64,000 nt of DNA from Trochalopteron elliotii. Taxonomy: Eukaryota > Chordata > Aves > Passeriformes > Leiothrichidae. The DNA is taken from contig JANPWX010000033.1 of NCBI GenBank assembly GCA_024734555.1, positions 7,357,322 through 7,421,321 on the forward strand, given 5' to 3'. A model generated the notes under the pieces. That model did not search any database. It was not told the origin of the DNA and was given only the letters and a program-made list of their open reading frames with translations. A program made the translations under genes and the position numbers. Shown one piece after another: positions 49,796 through 63,100 of the stretch (its first letter is position 1; every line of letters starts with the position of its first letter).

Positions 49796-52700
49796 ACTCG
49801 GGCCAGCCTGGAGGGCACAACTGTGCCCCGGGTGTGCTGGGACACAGAGACTGGCACCTGAGCCAGGCACCCACTGCCTGCACAGCAGCAGAGCTCCTGC
49901 CCTGCCACTCTGCACAGGGGCAGCCCTGGAGGGAACAGCATGGCTGAGAATGCTGCTTTTTTTTGAAAATGTTCTTTTCAAACTTCTTGCACTGTTTGTT
50001 TGATATTATTCAAGGCAAAATTCAGACCAAGGAAACAGCTCCCACAGCCATTTCCATAGACAGGTACCAGAAATCAGTTTCAGTTTGTGTTTTAAAATGC
50101 AAAATCACCCACATCCCTCTTTGCCCATTTTGCCCACTAAACTTTCCTCCTTCGGGCTTTTCTTGTGTTCCAGCACAAGTCAAATCCTTGTCTGGGAGCC
50201 CCATGGTGCTTCTGCTGAGCGTTTATCCCCCAGACAACAGAGCCCGTGGCAGCACATTCCTGGGAAGGGAACACTGTCACATGCTGAGCCCTAGCAAAAA
50301 CCTGGGCTGTCCTGCCATGACCTGTTGGTCCTGGCAGGGCTGGGGGCACAGTGGGAGGGCAGCACACTCCCCAACACTCTCACCTTTGTCCCCACCTCAG
50401 CCAGGCCCTGAGCAGTGTGGCAGGAGAGGAAACACAATTATTATTGTGAGGGGAAGGGCTGTGTCCTGGTCTCCCAGGGGGTTCAGCTTCCTGCTACAAT
50501 GATTCAGGGAATATGCTGAGGCAAATTTGATGAATTCCACTGAAGCTGTGGAGCTGCTGCTTTAGGCAAACACCTTGATGATTGTCAAGTCAGCTCCTTG
50601 CTGTCAGGGCTGCTCTACATTGCCAGGCCAGGGACAGCAGGTGCCCATCACTAAGACTGCACATCCTTCCCAGCTCTTAGCACCTGCACACCCAGAGCCC
50701 ACAGCAGCATGTCCTGCAGGCACAGAGCCCTTTCCTGCACTCTCTTCCAGGGAATCTTTCAAACACGTGCAGGTGTCCTAATCTGAACACCCAGTACCCA
50801 GCCACCAGCCCCTGACTGCACCAGCTGAGCCAGCAGGAGCACCACACTGCTGCTCTTCAGGGAAGCAAGGGCTGAGCAAGGAGAGCTGGATTAGGACCAA
50901 ATTTTCCTCAGATGTGAGTGCATGGCCCTGCAGAGTCTCCTGCCAGCAGACCTAACCCAGGCACACCATGCTGTAGAGTGGAATTGCTGAAACATGGCAA
51001 GGAAACAGACCTACAGCCTGAGAAAAAGCTTCTGAATGAAAACCTTAGGTAGTAGCAGATCTCATTTTTAATAATGCAGATCAACACTGCCAAGAGATGT
51101 GGCTAAGAAAATAAAATTTCTCTGTGCTGGAGCTCTGTCTGCACAGAGAAATCCAACCCCATCACTAGGCACAGCACCAGGCTGAGGGGCTGTGGCTGCA
51201 GGGAGCAGGGACAGGGTGATGGCACAGCAGAGTCCCAAGGAGCTGCTGTCACCACTGTCAGACTGCAGGCAGCACTGCTGGCTTGTGGAGATTATATCTT
51301 CAAAATATACCTGGCTAAAGGATTCGTGTCTGACAGCTTCAAGTGTTAGACAATTTGTACAGCACAAGGATGTGTCTGAACACTTGTCACTGCAGACTTG
51401 TACAGGGAGCTGTGGCCACACACTGGGCATGCCCTGCATCTGTTACAGGTGCATCCATCACCTTCACTGGCACTGTATGGAAATCACTGTGTGCCCAGGG
51501 GATGTGCTGCTGCCACCTCCACAGCCAGGACACCTGGTTTCTGTGTCCTGTGGGCATTCCTGCCCCTCCACAGCTCTGCTGCAGCTGTACTCTCACTGCT
51601 GGCAAGGAAGAAAACCACAACTTTGGGTGCAAGGGCTCTGCAGTCTCCAGGCCAAGCAGAGGAAGCAACTGGGAATGCAGGTGTCTGTGCAGATGGGAGG
51701 AAAGGCACAGCTGCTGTGCTGAGCCAGGAGCTCTCAGCAGAAGACAAAATCATGATCTTGGGTGAATTCTGGTGGACATTTGGAGACTCAATGCTGCTTC
51801 AGGTCTGTTCTCTTGTGCCCAGGCTGGAGGCAAGAGCAGAACCTGGGGGTGTCAGTGTCAGGAGAGGCAGGCACCCCACATGTGCCAGCCAGGACCCAGA
51901 GAGCTCCAAGCCACCTGAGCATTTCTCCAGATGGGATGGCTGGAGGAGCAGCAGGTGCAGCTCCACCATTACCAGAGCTCAGAACACACACTTGGTGTTC
52001 AGGGCTGAGCCTCTGCTCAAATGTATCCCACACTCCTGTGTCATTTCCCCTACAACATTGAACACCTCATCACCAGGTGTCTGCCAGAGCCTTCAGCCAT
52101 GAAATTGTGTGGCTCTGCCTTGACCTTGGATTTCCCACAGTGACCATGTCCTGCAGAGCACACACTGCAGCTTGGGGGCATTTCTCTGAATCAGCCAAGG
52201 AAAAACACAGCCTCAAAATGTGGATCTCTGCTAATTCACTGGGATGCCTCCCCTGTTTCCAGAGCAGTCTCAGCACAAGGCCAGGAGCTGGCTTGCTGCA
52301 GCAGAGGCCCCAGCAAGGGCCCTCTCCTGCCCTCAGCACCTCAGGCCACAGGGGATGCTGCAGACATCATGCTGAGCCTGCACTTGACCCCAGATGGCTC
52401 CAGTAAAGGCTGATCCCAAAGCTCAACTGCACTTGCTGCCAGTTCACACCAGTATCCCTCCAGCTACAAATGTCTCTTCCTCCCACTGTGCCTGCAGAAA
52501 CAGGCACCACCTACAAGGATCCAAACACTTCTATTTCCCCAACTTCTTTCAGAGGATTTAAGAGATATTAATCTCAAAACTGAAACAATCCCTAACCTGG
52601 TGTGCTGCAGAGCAGGAGACAGAGAGGACCCACAGTCCTGTGCAGGGACTGGGCTCAGGAGGGCTGGCACAAAGCTCCCAGGGCACTGTCAGCTGGGAAG

Positions 52701-52914
52701 CAAACTGCATCCCACAGGATGCTCCTCTGTGCCAGAAAACTGACAGCCTTCCACCACCCAGGGGGAGAGCAGAGCCAACACAGACCCCTGAGTGCCCCAC
52801 CCAGGCAGAGGAGCCTTAAAAGCAATGCTCTGGTCCCCTGGGGAGGAGAGAAGCCCTTTGCTTTTCTCACCCATTCTCAGGTTGCTCCCGCAATTGAGAG
52901 GCATCTGATCTTCC
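49796..52914. other. Intergenic segment, no gene recognised
   Basis: Mostly GC-rich unique DNA. Open frames of 179 codons (49963-50502, +), 176 codons (51192-51722, +) and 234 codons (51398-52102, +) overlap each other in different frames and show no domain. They look like chance frames. Confidence 0.55.
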
Positions 52915-53360
52915 AAGAGTCTGATCGAGTGAGAATGCCAGTGTCATTACCAAGTTAATTAGAAAAACTCAAATGGAGCTTTAAACATTTTTATAATACA
53001 TTTGGGTCTTTTTGGCAGGATTATTGCAATCTTTTGGGTTTCCATTTCCCATTAAAGCACTCTCAGTAGTGCACATATAAAAGCCATGTGATCTGGGCTT
53101 CTTGCTGCTTTTTTTCCTTCCCCCCCACCCCCCCCTTATTTGGGTGAGATTTATTAAATATTTTAATCAGTTAAATTCTGGCAGCTTAAACATTTTCTTT
53201 AATAGCCTTGTTAAATGTGGATTAGATTTAAAATCCCTGCCTCTGAACTCTGAAGCAGCAGTATTTATATGCAATGTTAAAAAAATTAAAAGCTTTACAA
53301 AGCAGTAATTACTCCTTTGCTGCAGGAGGAGGAGAGATTGACTTTCTAAGTTATTTTTAG
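52915..53360. other. AT-rich candidate conserved non-coding block
   Basis: Contains CAAGTTAATTAGAAAAAC, TTTTTATAATAC, GCACATATAAAAGCC (TATA-like), a poly-C stretch at 53121-53138, TTTATTAAATATTTTAATC and AGTAATTACTCC. TAAT sites are dense and there is no recognisable coding. A regulatory role is inferred. Confidence 0.33.
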
Positions 53361-53759
53361 GCAAGTTTTCCAGCCTCAACATTCCCAGACAATACTACAC
53401 AAGCACCATTTATTCTTCCTGAAGGATTCCCTTCAAGGAATGTCAAGGTGTGGCACGCCTTAGGTGCAAAGCCCACAGCACCAGCTTTGGTTTGGGGACA
53501 CCAGAAGCAGCCAGCAGCACCTGCAGGATCTCTGAGCACCCACACAGAGCAGCACTCCCAGGGGAGCGGGTGCCCAGGCCTGGCCAGGAGCAGCTCATGA
53601 AGAGGGGGCCCTTTTCCTCTCCCTTTATCCCCTGAGCCCAGCAGCCCCTGAAGANCCGCCGGAGCTCCCGGGGAGGGCAGGACACTGCTGGGGCAGGGAC
53701 AGCGCCAAGTCTCTCTCACAAACCCGGGATGGGCTGGGAAGGGCAGGGAGGACAAGCAG
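53361..53759. other. Unique DNA with one ambiguous base
   Basis: GC-rich sequence with a single N at 53655. No gene is recognised. Its right edge is the proposed LTR boundary. Confidence 0.5.
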
Positions 53760-54531
53760 TGATTTATTTACAAAACGTGCCCCTGACACCAGCTGAGGCG
53801 TGCGGGAGCAGAGGAGCACCTGAGGAACTGCCCCGGGGCAGCAGCCACTGAACACGACACACATGGAGACCACAAAAGCAGAGCCACAGAGAGGGCTGGT
53901 GTGTGAACATCTGAGGACGGCAGGGAGAGGGAACTCTGCAAACTTGAGACACTTTTGAGAGAACGTGTGGTTTTATTGCAAGGGTGGTGGGTAGAAAGGG
54001 CCTTTTGCCTTCAGCCACCAGCCTGGGCTGAGGGGAAGTCCCAGAGAGGGAGAGAGAGTGAGAGTGAGTGGGGGTAAGCGAGGTAAGGTAAGAGCAGAGA
54101 GGTCAGAGGTAAGAGGTGGACTAGGTAAGAGAGGTAAAGTAAGAAGGGCCAAGAACCTCGTTACAATACATTATATCTCCTTATGTGTTGAATATTCTAA
54201 TTTACAGTGACCAACCCGCGTGAGATACAAAATCTACAGACTTTGCATCCAGCCTATAAGAACTGCTATATTACCATATCACTCTGTATTCTAAACTCTA
54301 AAGACTGTCTTCTTATCTATCTTTTCCCTGATACCTTGGCAGGGTGGGGTGGGGCTACACCCTTGGCTCCCTTGGTGTCCCATTGTTTGTTACAATCACC
54401 GTCTTCCTGCCTGCCATGATCACATCTCAAAGCTGGCTTTCATTTCTATTTCATTCATAGGTTTTATATTCTCAGGATCTCTTGCCAGGCAATCATATTT
54501 GTAAGCTTTTCCTGTCCCATCTTTCCCAACA
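53760..54531 (-). mobile_element. Probable solo LTR of an endogenous retrovirus, - strand
   Basis: Read on the - strand, the segment starts TGTTGGGAAAGATGGGACAG, ends TTTGTAAATAAATCA, and so has TG...CA termini. It carries AATAAA (53972-53977 on the + strand as TTTATT), followed by a U5-like stretch. The outer flanks are AGCAG on the left and GGCAG on the right, a 4/5 match to a target-site duplication. A polypurine/GGTAAG-rich low-complexity stretch lies at 54040-54145. No gag, pol or env remnant is seen on either side, consistent with a solo LTR. I cannot assign a family, and the left boundary is the less certain one. Confidence 0.5.
54034..54145 (+). repeat. Purine-rich low-complexity GGTAAGAG/GAGAGTGA stretch
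   Basis: Irregular repeats of GAGAGTGAGAGTGAGTG followed by GGTAAG-type words (GAGGTAAGGTAAGAGCAGAG, GAGGTAAGAGG, AGGTAAGAGAGGTAAAG). They lie inside the proposed LTR. Many GTAAG words would resemble 5' splice sites on the + strand, but no exon adjoins them. Confidence 0.85.
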
Positions 54532-57290
54532 GGCAGGGTGGGCTGACCACCCCTCACATCTTCTGGAGAAGCTGCCCTGGCTCCTGGGGTGGGTTCAGGG
54601 CAGTGTGTCCTGGGACAGCAGCAGAGGACAGGACAGGGCAGGGTGAGCCCCACACACAGCACAAGCTGTGTCTCAGCAGTGAGCCCAAGGCAGCAAAGCT
54701 TTTCTGGGAGAAGGTGGGATTGCTACATCCCCTCTGGGCGGTCTGGAATGGATGGACAGTCCAAGGGATCCCAGGGGGTGCCCAGAGGAAAGGTGCCAGG
54801 CTTGTGGGCAGCACCCTGAACTCTGTGGAAGCAAAACACATGTGAGGGAGGGAGAGCTCCCCAAGCAGCACTGGATGACTGAGCTTCCCCTCACCTGCAT
54901 GCTGTGACAGCACAGAGGAGACACACACAGCCTGCCTGGGCAGCACTGAAACCCCTCAGCACGGGCTGTGGGAAGGATGAGCTTTGCTGAATATTTCTGA
55001 GGAACAGAGGGTACCTTTGGGAGCCTTATTCAGGTTTTAATGAAGCTTTTTGCCATTGAATGTAAGTCAATTTTCTTGGAGTGATTACCCTATCTCTGGA
55101 GAGTATTGTAGGAATAGGTAAGAACTAGGGAGGGACAGGAATAATATCAAGGACTAGAACAATTCTTAAATAAGGAGAGACAGAAAAACAAGGTAGAAAT
55201 CGAATGAATAAATAATAAATAGTCTTCAAGAGACAGTCTGGGAGCTCTTCTTATCCCACTCTCATAAAACAGGAAATATGATGTTGAATTAAAAGGTGAA
55301 ATAAAAGGTAAACACTTTCCTCATGTGAGCTGTAAGAAGTGCATGGGGCTCAGCATGATGTCATCCCAGGCACTCCGCTGGGAGCTCAGCTCTGCCTCAC
55401 AAGCTTCAGTCCTGGGATGCAGAGAAAGAGCCTGGGATGTGCTGGTGCCTTTGGCCCAGGTGGCAGACTGGCTCCCTCCTGCAGCAGAGGCCTCTCCCTG
55501 AGCTGATGAGAAACTCAGAGTTGGGGTTTTCGGGCTGGGGTCCCTGCAGTGGGATGATGTGTGAGAAAGATTCTCTGCCAATGGTCTGACATGCCAGTGC
55601 TGCCTTCCCACCCTGGGGTCCAGCTTCCATCCTCTGGATCTGCAGCTGGTCCTGCAGGGACCATCATGAAGCCACAGGTGAAACACGGGAGCAAACAGAT
55701 TTAAGAAGTGCTAATGCAGGAAGAGGCCATGGGCAGACTCCTCCTGCCTCAGCCAGCCCTCTGAGGTTGGCTCCCAGGGACAGGACTTCAGGGAGCAGAA
55801 ACTCCTCTCAGTTCTGCACCAGAGAATGAAGACTTTCTCCTTTTAAAATTCATAAAACAACCCAGACTGTAAGTTACAAACTGCAGAGCTCCTATTTACA
55901 TATATCACTGCAAGAAGCACAGTGCTCGTTATGAATTATTTAGCATGATGCACTCTCACACCAGCCCTGCCTGCTCTGTGGCCTCCTCTCAATTAGGCCT
56001 TTGTGGCACAGGGGTCAGTAGTAACAGGTCACTTAACTGTAAATAAAAGTGACACTGGGAGATATGCTGGAGTATTTATTTGTACTGCTGTATTACTGTA
56101 AAACTGTTTATGGAGATCAGCTCCTCACATGTTTACTTGTCGTGCAAAAAATGTGTTTAGCAACATGCACCTGACACAGTTTACACCCAACATTGTGGCT
56201 GTTCCTGCTGTCCTGGCTGGGCACTGCCCAGGGAGCTGCTCACCCTGCCCAGGCCAGCATGGCACTGCACCCAGGCTCAGGACAGGCACCATGCATGCAG
56301 GGGAGAGCTCCCAGGAGCAGTCACTAAAATGAAATGTGGCAAAGAAGCAAATTTGCTGACAGTGAGTTTGGTTTGTCAATTTACTTGGCTTTCAAAAGGA
56401 CAGTGTCTTAAGGAGAAGTTTTGGTGCTTTTCCACCTGATGCCTTTAATGTTCTTAAAAAGAACAAATTCGGTAAGGATGTTAAGTTCTTCATTTTGGAC
56501 CAAATTAAACACTTCCCCATACAAAAAGGCTGGCCTTTGTTCTGTGTTTTATGGTACTCTCTGCTTTGTAGAAGTTTTTGAAAAGTCGTTTAATGTCAAG
56601 CCAATGTTTCTGGGCTTTTTGAGCTGCAAGGAAATAGAAAAATGAGGTTTTTACCCCACTGCCCAGGAAGCTCTCTTCCAGTTGGCAGCTCCTCCTCCCT
56701 CTCTGCCTGGCACCCTCCATCCATCCCATCTACCAAAGTCCACCAGCACAGCTGCACTGCAGCTTGCTCCTGCTGCCTGACACAGGGCCGTGGCCTGGGG
56801 GATAGTGGGGACCCTGCAGCCTTCAGCCAGGCAAGGATCACTGTCCTTGCTCTGCAACAGTCCACAGCTTCATTGCCATCAAGGGGATCAACCTGCATCA
56901 AAAATTAACTGCTGCCCAGTGGAGCTCCACTGTCACTGTGATGCTCGTGGGATCATCCTCGGTGCCAGGGGATGGAGACGAGCATGGGATGAGGGTCCCC
57001 AGTGTCCAGCATGTCCCTGTAGAGGTGTGCCCCATGTCCCTTGTCCCCACAGGATGCAGCCAGCCCAGCCTCACTTTTCTCTGTGCCTTTGCAAAAGGCT
57101 CTTGATCCTAAATCCCGTGGAGGAGCAGTAGCAGCATCTCCCTCCAGAATGCCAGGGCTGGCTGCTGCCTCCCTCCCTGGCCTGGCAGGACAGAGCAGTG
57201 GGGCTGGGGGCTGCCCTGTCACTGTGGGACAGGGCTGGGATCCTTCACATCCAGCAGCAGCCCCTTCCCAGGGCTCAGAATGGCTTTTCC
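54532..57290. other. Intergenic segment, no gene recognised
   Basis: GC-rich DNA to about 54960, then AT-rich unique blocks at 55000-55330, 55840-56120 and 56330-56640. No domain-bearing ORF is seen. Confidence 0.5.
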
Positions 57291-57480
57291 CAGGAACTGT
57301 TATTAGCTCAGTATGGGAGGTGATAATAACAAGCCATTAATGGGAATCTGTTTGAGTGCCACTGTGTGGCAAGATCATAAATTAATGGTCGTTTCATTTA
57401 TTGTCATTTTATCCATAACAAGATGCTGATTTTCCTCCTGGGATAATGAAATTGATCTGTAAGAACCATAAATTCTCCCC
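57291..57480. other. AT-rich candidate conserved non-coding block
   Basis: Includes GGTGATAATAACAAGCCATTAATGG (57320-57343), CATAAATTAATGGTCG and GATAATGAAATTGATC. TAAT cores are dense in unique DNA and bounded by GC-richer sequence. A regulatory role is inferred. Confidence 0.35.
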
Positions 57481-59490
57481 CGTGGTGTGGCTGGAGCAAG
57501 GTGCTGGATGAGCAGGCCACTGGCAGAGATGTGAAGGCTCATGAATCACGTGGCAGCAGGAGGAGAGGGCAGCTGTGCTGAGGGAGCTGGCATCACACTG
57601 GCTTCTGTGCCAGAGAGCTCTGCAGGCTGACAGGGAGGTGCTTCAGGCATCACATCAGGAAGATCCAAACAGCTCCCGGTGCCTTGTATTTTCTGTTAAT
57701 GGAAAATGATTTTTTAAAGGCAAACCAAAATGGTCCAGGACACTCCATCACCTTCACCCCATCAGGGCTGTCCCAGACAGGTGCTGGCAGCCCACCTGTG
57801 CACCAGCAGCTCAGGATCAGCCAGGAAGAGGATTGATGGTTTCTGTAGCCCTGACCTGGAGCATAAAACAAAAGCACATTGAAAATTTATAGCTGACATG
57901 CTTCCTTTGCTTCGTGTTCCCTGCTGTTCCCAGGACCCCCAGCCAAGCACCTTCACTCAGTGGACAAGTCTGGCTCCCCAACAGCGACCATCTGGAAATA
58001 AAAATGAAGAAGAGAAAGCTTCTCATAATTAAGTTTTTAAATGGGAAAAGGAATGAGAGCTCTTAGGGTGATGAGTGCCCTCCTCACCCCCTGCAGAAGC
58101 AGCAGCAGCACCTGGTTCTGTCGTGCCCCATGCCCAGCTGGCTGCCACAGGGCCTTGACCTACACTGTCACAGTCCTGGTCACACTGGTGGGACCCCCCT
58201 TACTCCACCTGATGCCTGTTGGAGCCCTCACTCCCCACCCTTTCCCTCTCCTCATCTTGCTCTCCCCTTCACAAGATGAGACACCCTTGCCTGGCTCAGG
58301 GCAGGATATGGCACCAGGGCTGCCTGGGCAGAGAGTTCCCTACCCAGAGGGATCCTTCAGCAGAGGACAGTGGGGAGGAGACCTCTGGGACCCTCAGCTG
58401 CTCCCAGGAGCTCTCTGCAAACCAGCCCCTCCTGCAGTAAGGTGCTTAGATGGCCCTACAACTATCTGGGCTTTCTCCTTGTGCAACTCAGCAGAGATGT
58501 AATTTTAAATATAGCTATTTTTCTCACTCAGATATAAGAAATATTAACTGGCCAAACTTTGCTGTGGCTGTCACCATCCTTTTAGCAGTGTGATTGCCAG
58601 CAGGGATTTATTGTCCTCCCAGCACCTGGGTTATTTGAGGTTTGCTTTGCTGCAGGGCCAGGGCAACAATAAATTTCATTCTCCTCTGGAACATGCTCTA
58701 ACCTCTCATTTTCTAATGAGGTGTTAAACCTTGGAGCAACAACACTGGGCAGGCACTGGAGAGGAGTTCCAGCTAAGCCTGTTGGGGGCAGGAGAGCACC
58801 CTGGGGGCCAGGACATCTCTTCCCGCGGTGGCTGTCAGGAATTCTGGCTTCCTTTTCCAGGGAGAGCCCCCTGCCCCGGCGGAGGCTGTGCCCTGCCTGT
58901 CCCTGGCAGCCACCCCAGCAGAGAGTGCCCGAAGGCATCAAGGGAGGGTGTGCTGGAGAACCCACCATGGGGCCTGACCAGGACAGTGGCAAAGGGAGCA
59001 GCTCAGGGAGATCCCTCACCCCACAAATGGTGTGTCCCCAATGCAGACCCCTGCCCACTCCAGCCACCCTCCTTCAGCACAGCAGGCCAGACCCAGGCAG
59101 GGGTGCAGGGGCAGCAGGAGCTGCTGGCAACACTGAGCTCATCACCAGCACCAGTTAAAAGGGGTCCCAGTTAGCAGCCAACCCCCCCTCACCACTCCAG
59201 CCCTTCCTGCTCCTACAGGGCTGCAGGACAGGCTGATGGGGCAGGAGGGATGATGGGTGGTGCATCTGCTGCTGGTCCATTTCAGACCCAGAGGTGACTG
59301 CAGCACCAGGTTCCACTGGCTGCACTGGGTGGTGACTTATGGCAAGGGGCCGTGTTGTGGTTTTTCCAATACATTCTGTTTGGATTGGCAAGTTGGTCTC
59401 ACTCTTTCTCAACTGACTGATAAAGCACTAGACAGGGGATTAGTCCTCTTGGAAGCTAAAGAAAGAGGTAATTTGGGTTGTTTATAGCCT
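57481..59490. other. Intergenic segment, no gene recognised
   Basis: GC-rich unique DNA. The overlapping 145-161-codon frames at 58582-59174 on both strands show no domain. A + frame at 59257-59487 was examined and is unrecognised. Confidence 0.5.
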
Positions 59491-59879
59491 GCAGGGGTAG
59501 AATCAAAATGTACAATACTGAGAGAGTCAAACTTTTACAGCGTATGGCAGAGCCATAACTCAGAGCAAGTATCACACATTACAGTCCTGTGAAATGCATT
59601 CCCGTGACAAAAGGCTGGAAAGGCAGAAAGAATGAGAGGAATTAATCTGTTCTTGGGACAAATATTGTAATGAAGACAGGAAATGCCAAGAAAACTAACC
59701 CCTGCCTAGTTCAGTGCTGGAATTGGAGTGTTTAGCCCAGAAGTCCCTGCTCTGCACTTCGGGCAGTGTTGGAAACAGCCCCAGCCTCAGCATCTCTGCG
59801 GTGTGGGCAGAGGGGATCCCTAGTCTGACCTTGGCTTTTCTGCACTAAAGGAGTAACAGCTTTCCCTCAACTGGGTTTT

Positions 59880-60150
59880 GCTGGATTTCCATAGCTATTA
59901 AATCTAATTGCTGAGATAGAGTTATAAAATTATAATTTTAACCATGCAATTTAGATGGAGTAACCGGTCGCCTATTTCTGTGATTATCCCTGATTATTAA
60001 ATGAACAGCTGCCTCCAAATATGTTTGCAACAAACTAATTCAATGAGTGCATGTGCCTGAATATTCATGGCCCTTATTCGCGGCACAGACTTTTTCACTG
60101 TGACTTTAAAAGTTAATTTATCCTGGCAGTTTAAATAAATCCACTTCCAT
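59880..60150. other. AT-rich candidate conserved non-coding block
   Basis: Contains TATTAAATCTAATTGCTGAG, ATAAAATTATAATTTTAACC, GTAACCGGTCGCC, TGATTATTAAATG and AACTAATTCAATGAG, with CpGs kept in an AT-rich setting (CCGGTCGCC, TTCGCGGC). This combination is suggestive of constraint. No ORF is present. Confidence 0.36.
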
Positions 60151-63100
60151 CAGCCTTGGTTGAGGCTCCAGACTTTGACACTGATTTTGGCAGGAGGAAG
60201 GTGTCCCAGCCCCTGCCTGGGCGGCCGCTCGCACAGGCACCAGCACCAGTGTCAATCCCAGGCTTCTCCCATATCTTGTTTGCAGGTTTGACAGCTCTTC
60301 TCTGCACAGAACTAACACAGTGTGACACTCCACAGTCTGTTTGCTTTAGCTCTTCCACTAAAATTTGCAACCCTGCCAGGCAGTCAGGAAGTAACCCGCC
60401 CTTCCCAAGCACTGAAATATGAGTACAGCTGGAGGCTCCCCCGGCTGCCGGGCCAGTGTCAGCTGAGGAACGGCTCCCAGCAGCCAGCACTGGGACCAGG
60501 AATTTAATTCTCCTCCTTGCAAAGGAAGTGCCTTGCATTGCCACCAGCCAGAGTGAGGGTGAGGGGCCAGGAGCACCCCAGACAGCCAGAACAGTTTCCA
60601 GTCTGCAGTGCCAGGGGTGGCTGTGGAGTAGCCACAGGGACAAGTACCACAACACAGGGGGCAGAAGGAGGCAATGGGACACAGGGCAGGGGCCCTTTGG
60701 CCATCTCTTGTGGCCCTGGGCAGGGACAGACAGCACAGACTGGGGCAGAGCTGTGTCAGGGTCTGACTCCCCACGGGATAAATACTACTTTTCCCAGCCT
60801 GGCCTGCGAGAACATTAAATGGATTTCTTGGGCTTAAATCTCTGTGCACTCTTCAGAGTAAGCTGCACTGCTACTGACCACAGGAGCATTTTAATAACAG
60901 CCACAGCATGATACAGAGTGTTTAGAAACCCAAAAGTACTGCCTGAGTGAGTGCCCAAGAATAGTTATTTCATCTGATGCTGCTCCTATCACGAAGCTCT
61001 GGAATTGCCCCTGGGGTCTCCCAGCCACAGTGGCAGCACGAAGCCTCTGGCCCCCAGCAGAAACCTCCTGCACTTAGGAATGTGCTGGGCTTTACATACT
61101 TACTGGAGAGAAACAGCAGCTGCTCAGGAGGCAAGCCCAGCTCCCAGGACACATTTCTGAGGTGCCTATTAGGCAAATGCTGGCAGCACATGCCTGGGTT
61201 CTCCAGGCAATCCATCCATCCTGCCCCTGTGTAAGATCAGCAGCCGCTCCACTGGAACAGGCACGCACCAGCCTGGAACACCAAGCCTAGCTGGGGCAGT
61301 GACTTGTGCAACCTCAGAGTGCAACAGCTTCCTCACATCCCCACTGACATGTCCCTTGGCAAGCAACCACCATTAAAAAAAAAAAGGTCTGTTTAAAGCT
61401 TCTATTAAAAATCCAAGAAAAAAAAAAGGAGAAGAAAAATCTGTTAAAGCATTTGAAATGTAAAGTAGGGCTTTCATTTCAACAGCAACCCTGCTGCCTT
61501 TTGTCTCTTCCCGTACAGAGGTTTCACAAAAAGATCCACAGTTTGACAGATGTTCAGATAATATTAAAGAGGGCAACATCTGATTGTGGGGGAAAAGAAA
61601 CAGTTCAGCTGAGCCAGGCCAGAGCTGTTGGACTGTGACAGGCTGTTCTGCAGAACCAAACATCAACAGGAAGGAGGGCTCAGGGGGGCCTGGCAGCCCC
61701 TGCTAGAGAGGGGAGCCCATTCCACAGCCCTCCCACCTCCTTGAGCTCAGCATGTCCTCCCAGGGGACATCCCTCCACCAGTGTGTCCTGGACCCAAAGG
61801 GACAGGGGTCTGGGTCTGGCTGGGAGTCCCCCACCTCTGCAGTTCCTATGGCTCAGACAGTGCTGCCTCCCCTGTTGTTCTGAGGGTGCCTGTCCCTGGG
61901 TGCTGAGGCTGCATCACCTGGGCTGTTTGTGATGGGTGGGCACAGGGACAGGCATCTGCTCCAAGAGATTGCCCTGCTGCTGGGCTCTGCTTGTCCCAGG
62001 CATCACCTGAGGAAACTTCCAAGGATCCACGTGAAAGCTCATCCCTGTGTACCACTCCTTTTGGGAGAAACCAAACTTCTCCTCAGCCCCTGCATGGCAG
62101 CTCTCAGCCCTGTGTCCCTGCTCTGTGGGGTTGTCCCCATGGGCAGGGCAGGAGCAGGCCCTGCCCTGGGACCAGGGGCTTTGGGGAGCAAGGTTTGGCA
62201 GGGATTCCACTCTCTTGCAGCTGGGGAGGCAGGAACAGGCACCAAGGAATGCTCCTGCTGTTCTAACAAGGAACAATAGATTAAAAAGCTAGTTAAAAAT
62301 TCATCCAGGAGAGGCAGAGTTTCCCAAGCATATCAGAGTTAATATTTATAAAGGGGATTGTTGCTCAGTCTCAATTATCCTAAAAGCTTGGTACAACTGA
62401 TGCATTGGAGAAACCACGAACACAGACATGTCAAGGGAAAACCATTCCCTGTGACCGCTGACAAAATGCAATCAGATCTGCAGCATGTGGAGCCAATTGA
62501 TTTTCAACAAGTCCTACAATGTAAACAAATGATTGATTCTCAGCCCTTTCATTTCTGAGTGAGCACCAGACACGTCTCCAGCTCCTGGTGCAGGTGAGGC
62601 TGGAGGTAAACACGGCTGCAGTGGGGCAGCTGCAGCACTTTCATCACCAGACAACAGCAGGAGCTTTGATTTTTGTTTCCCCAGCCCCTTAAGCAGCCAC
62701 TAAATAATGAACAATTCCTCATGTAAGCAGCCCCCAATCATGTGAAATCCTTCTGTTGCCAGTGGTCATGTCAGACCACATTCTGCCTTCAGTGGGAGTC
62801 AGGAGTTTTTTTATTGCTTTTTGCATTTTGCATCCTCTGATATTTCCAGCTTTGCTCTGATTTACTGGAGACAGATGAGACAGGAATATCTCCAGGAGCT
62901 TTCTCAGAGCTTTGTCAGTGGCTGCAGCAGTGCACTGGTGTGTGTCTGTGCCATACAGTGGCTGCTCACATTGCTTCCCTCTCCCTGTGGAACCAATAAT
63001 CCAGACTCCAGTGCACCAGTGCCTGCCCAACGGTGCCCCTGGGTATGTCAAATTAAACCTCAGCCCAAATTAAACCTCAGCCCAGCACGGGCAGATTGCC

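Noticed and set aside
51398..52102. 234-codon + strand ORF
   Set aside because: Overlaps two other long frames in the same region, with no domain and no exon-like boundaries.
59257..59487. 76-codon + strand ORF with a moderately protein-like C-terminus
   Set aside because: No match to a family I know, and it lies in a mixed-composition intergenic stretch without splice signals. It is indistinguishable from chance.
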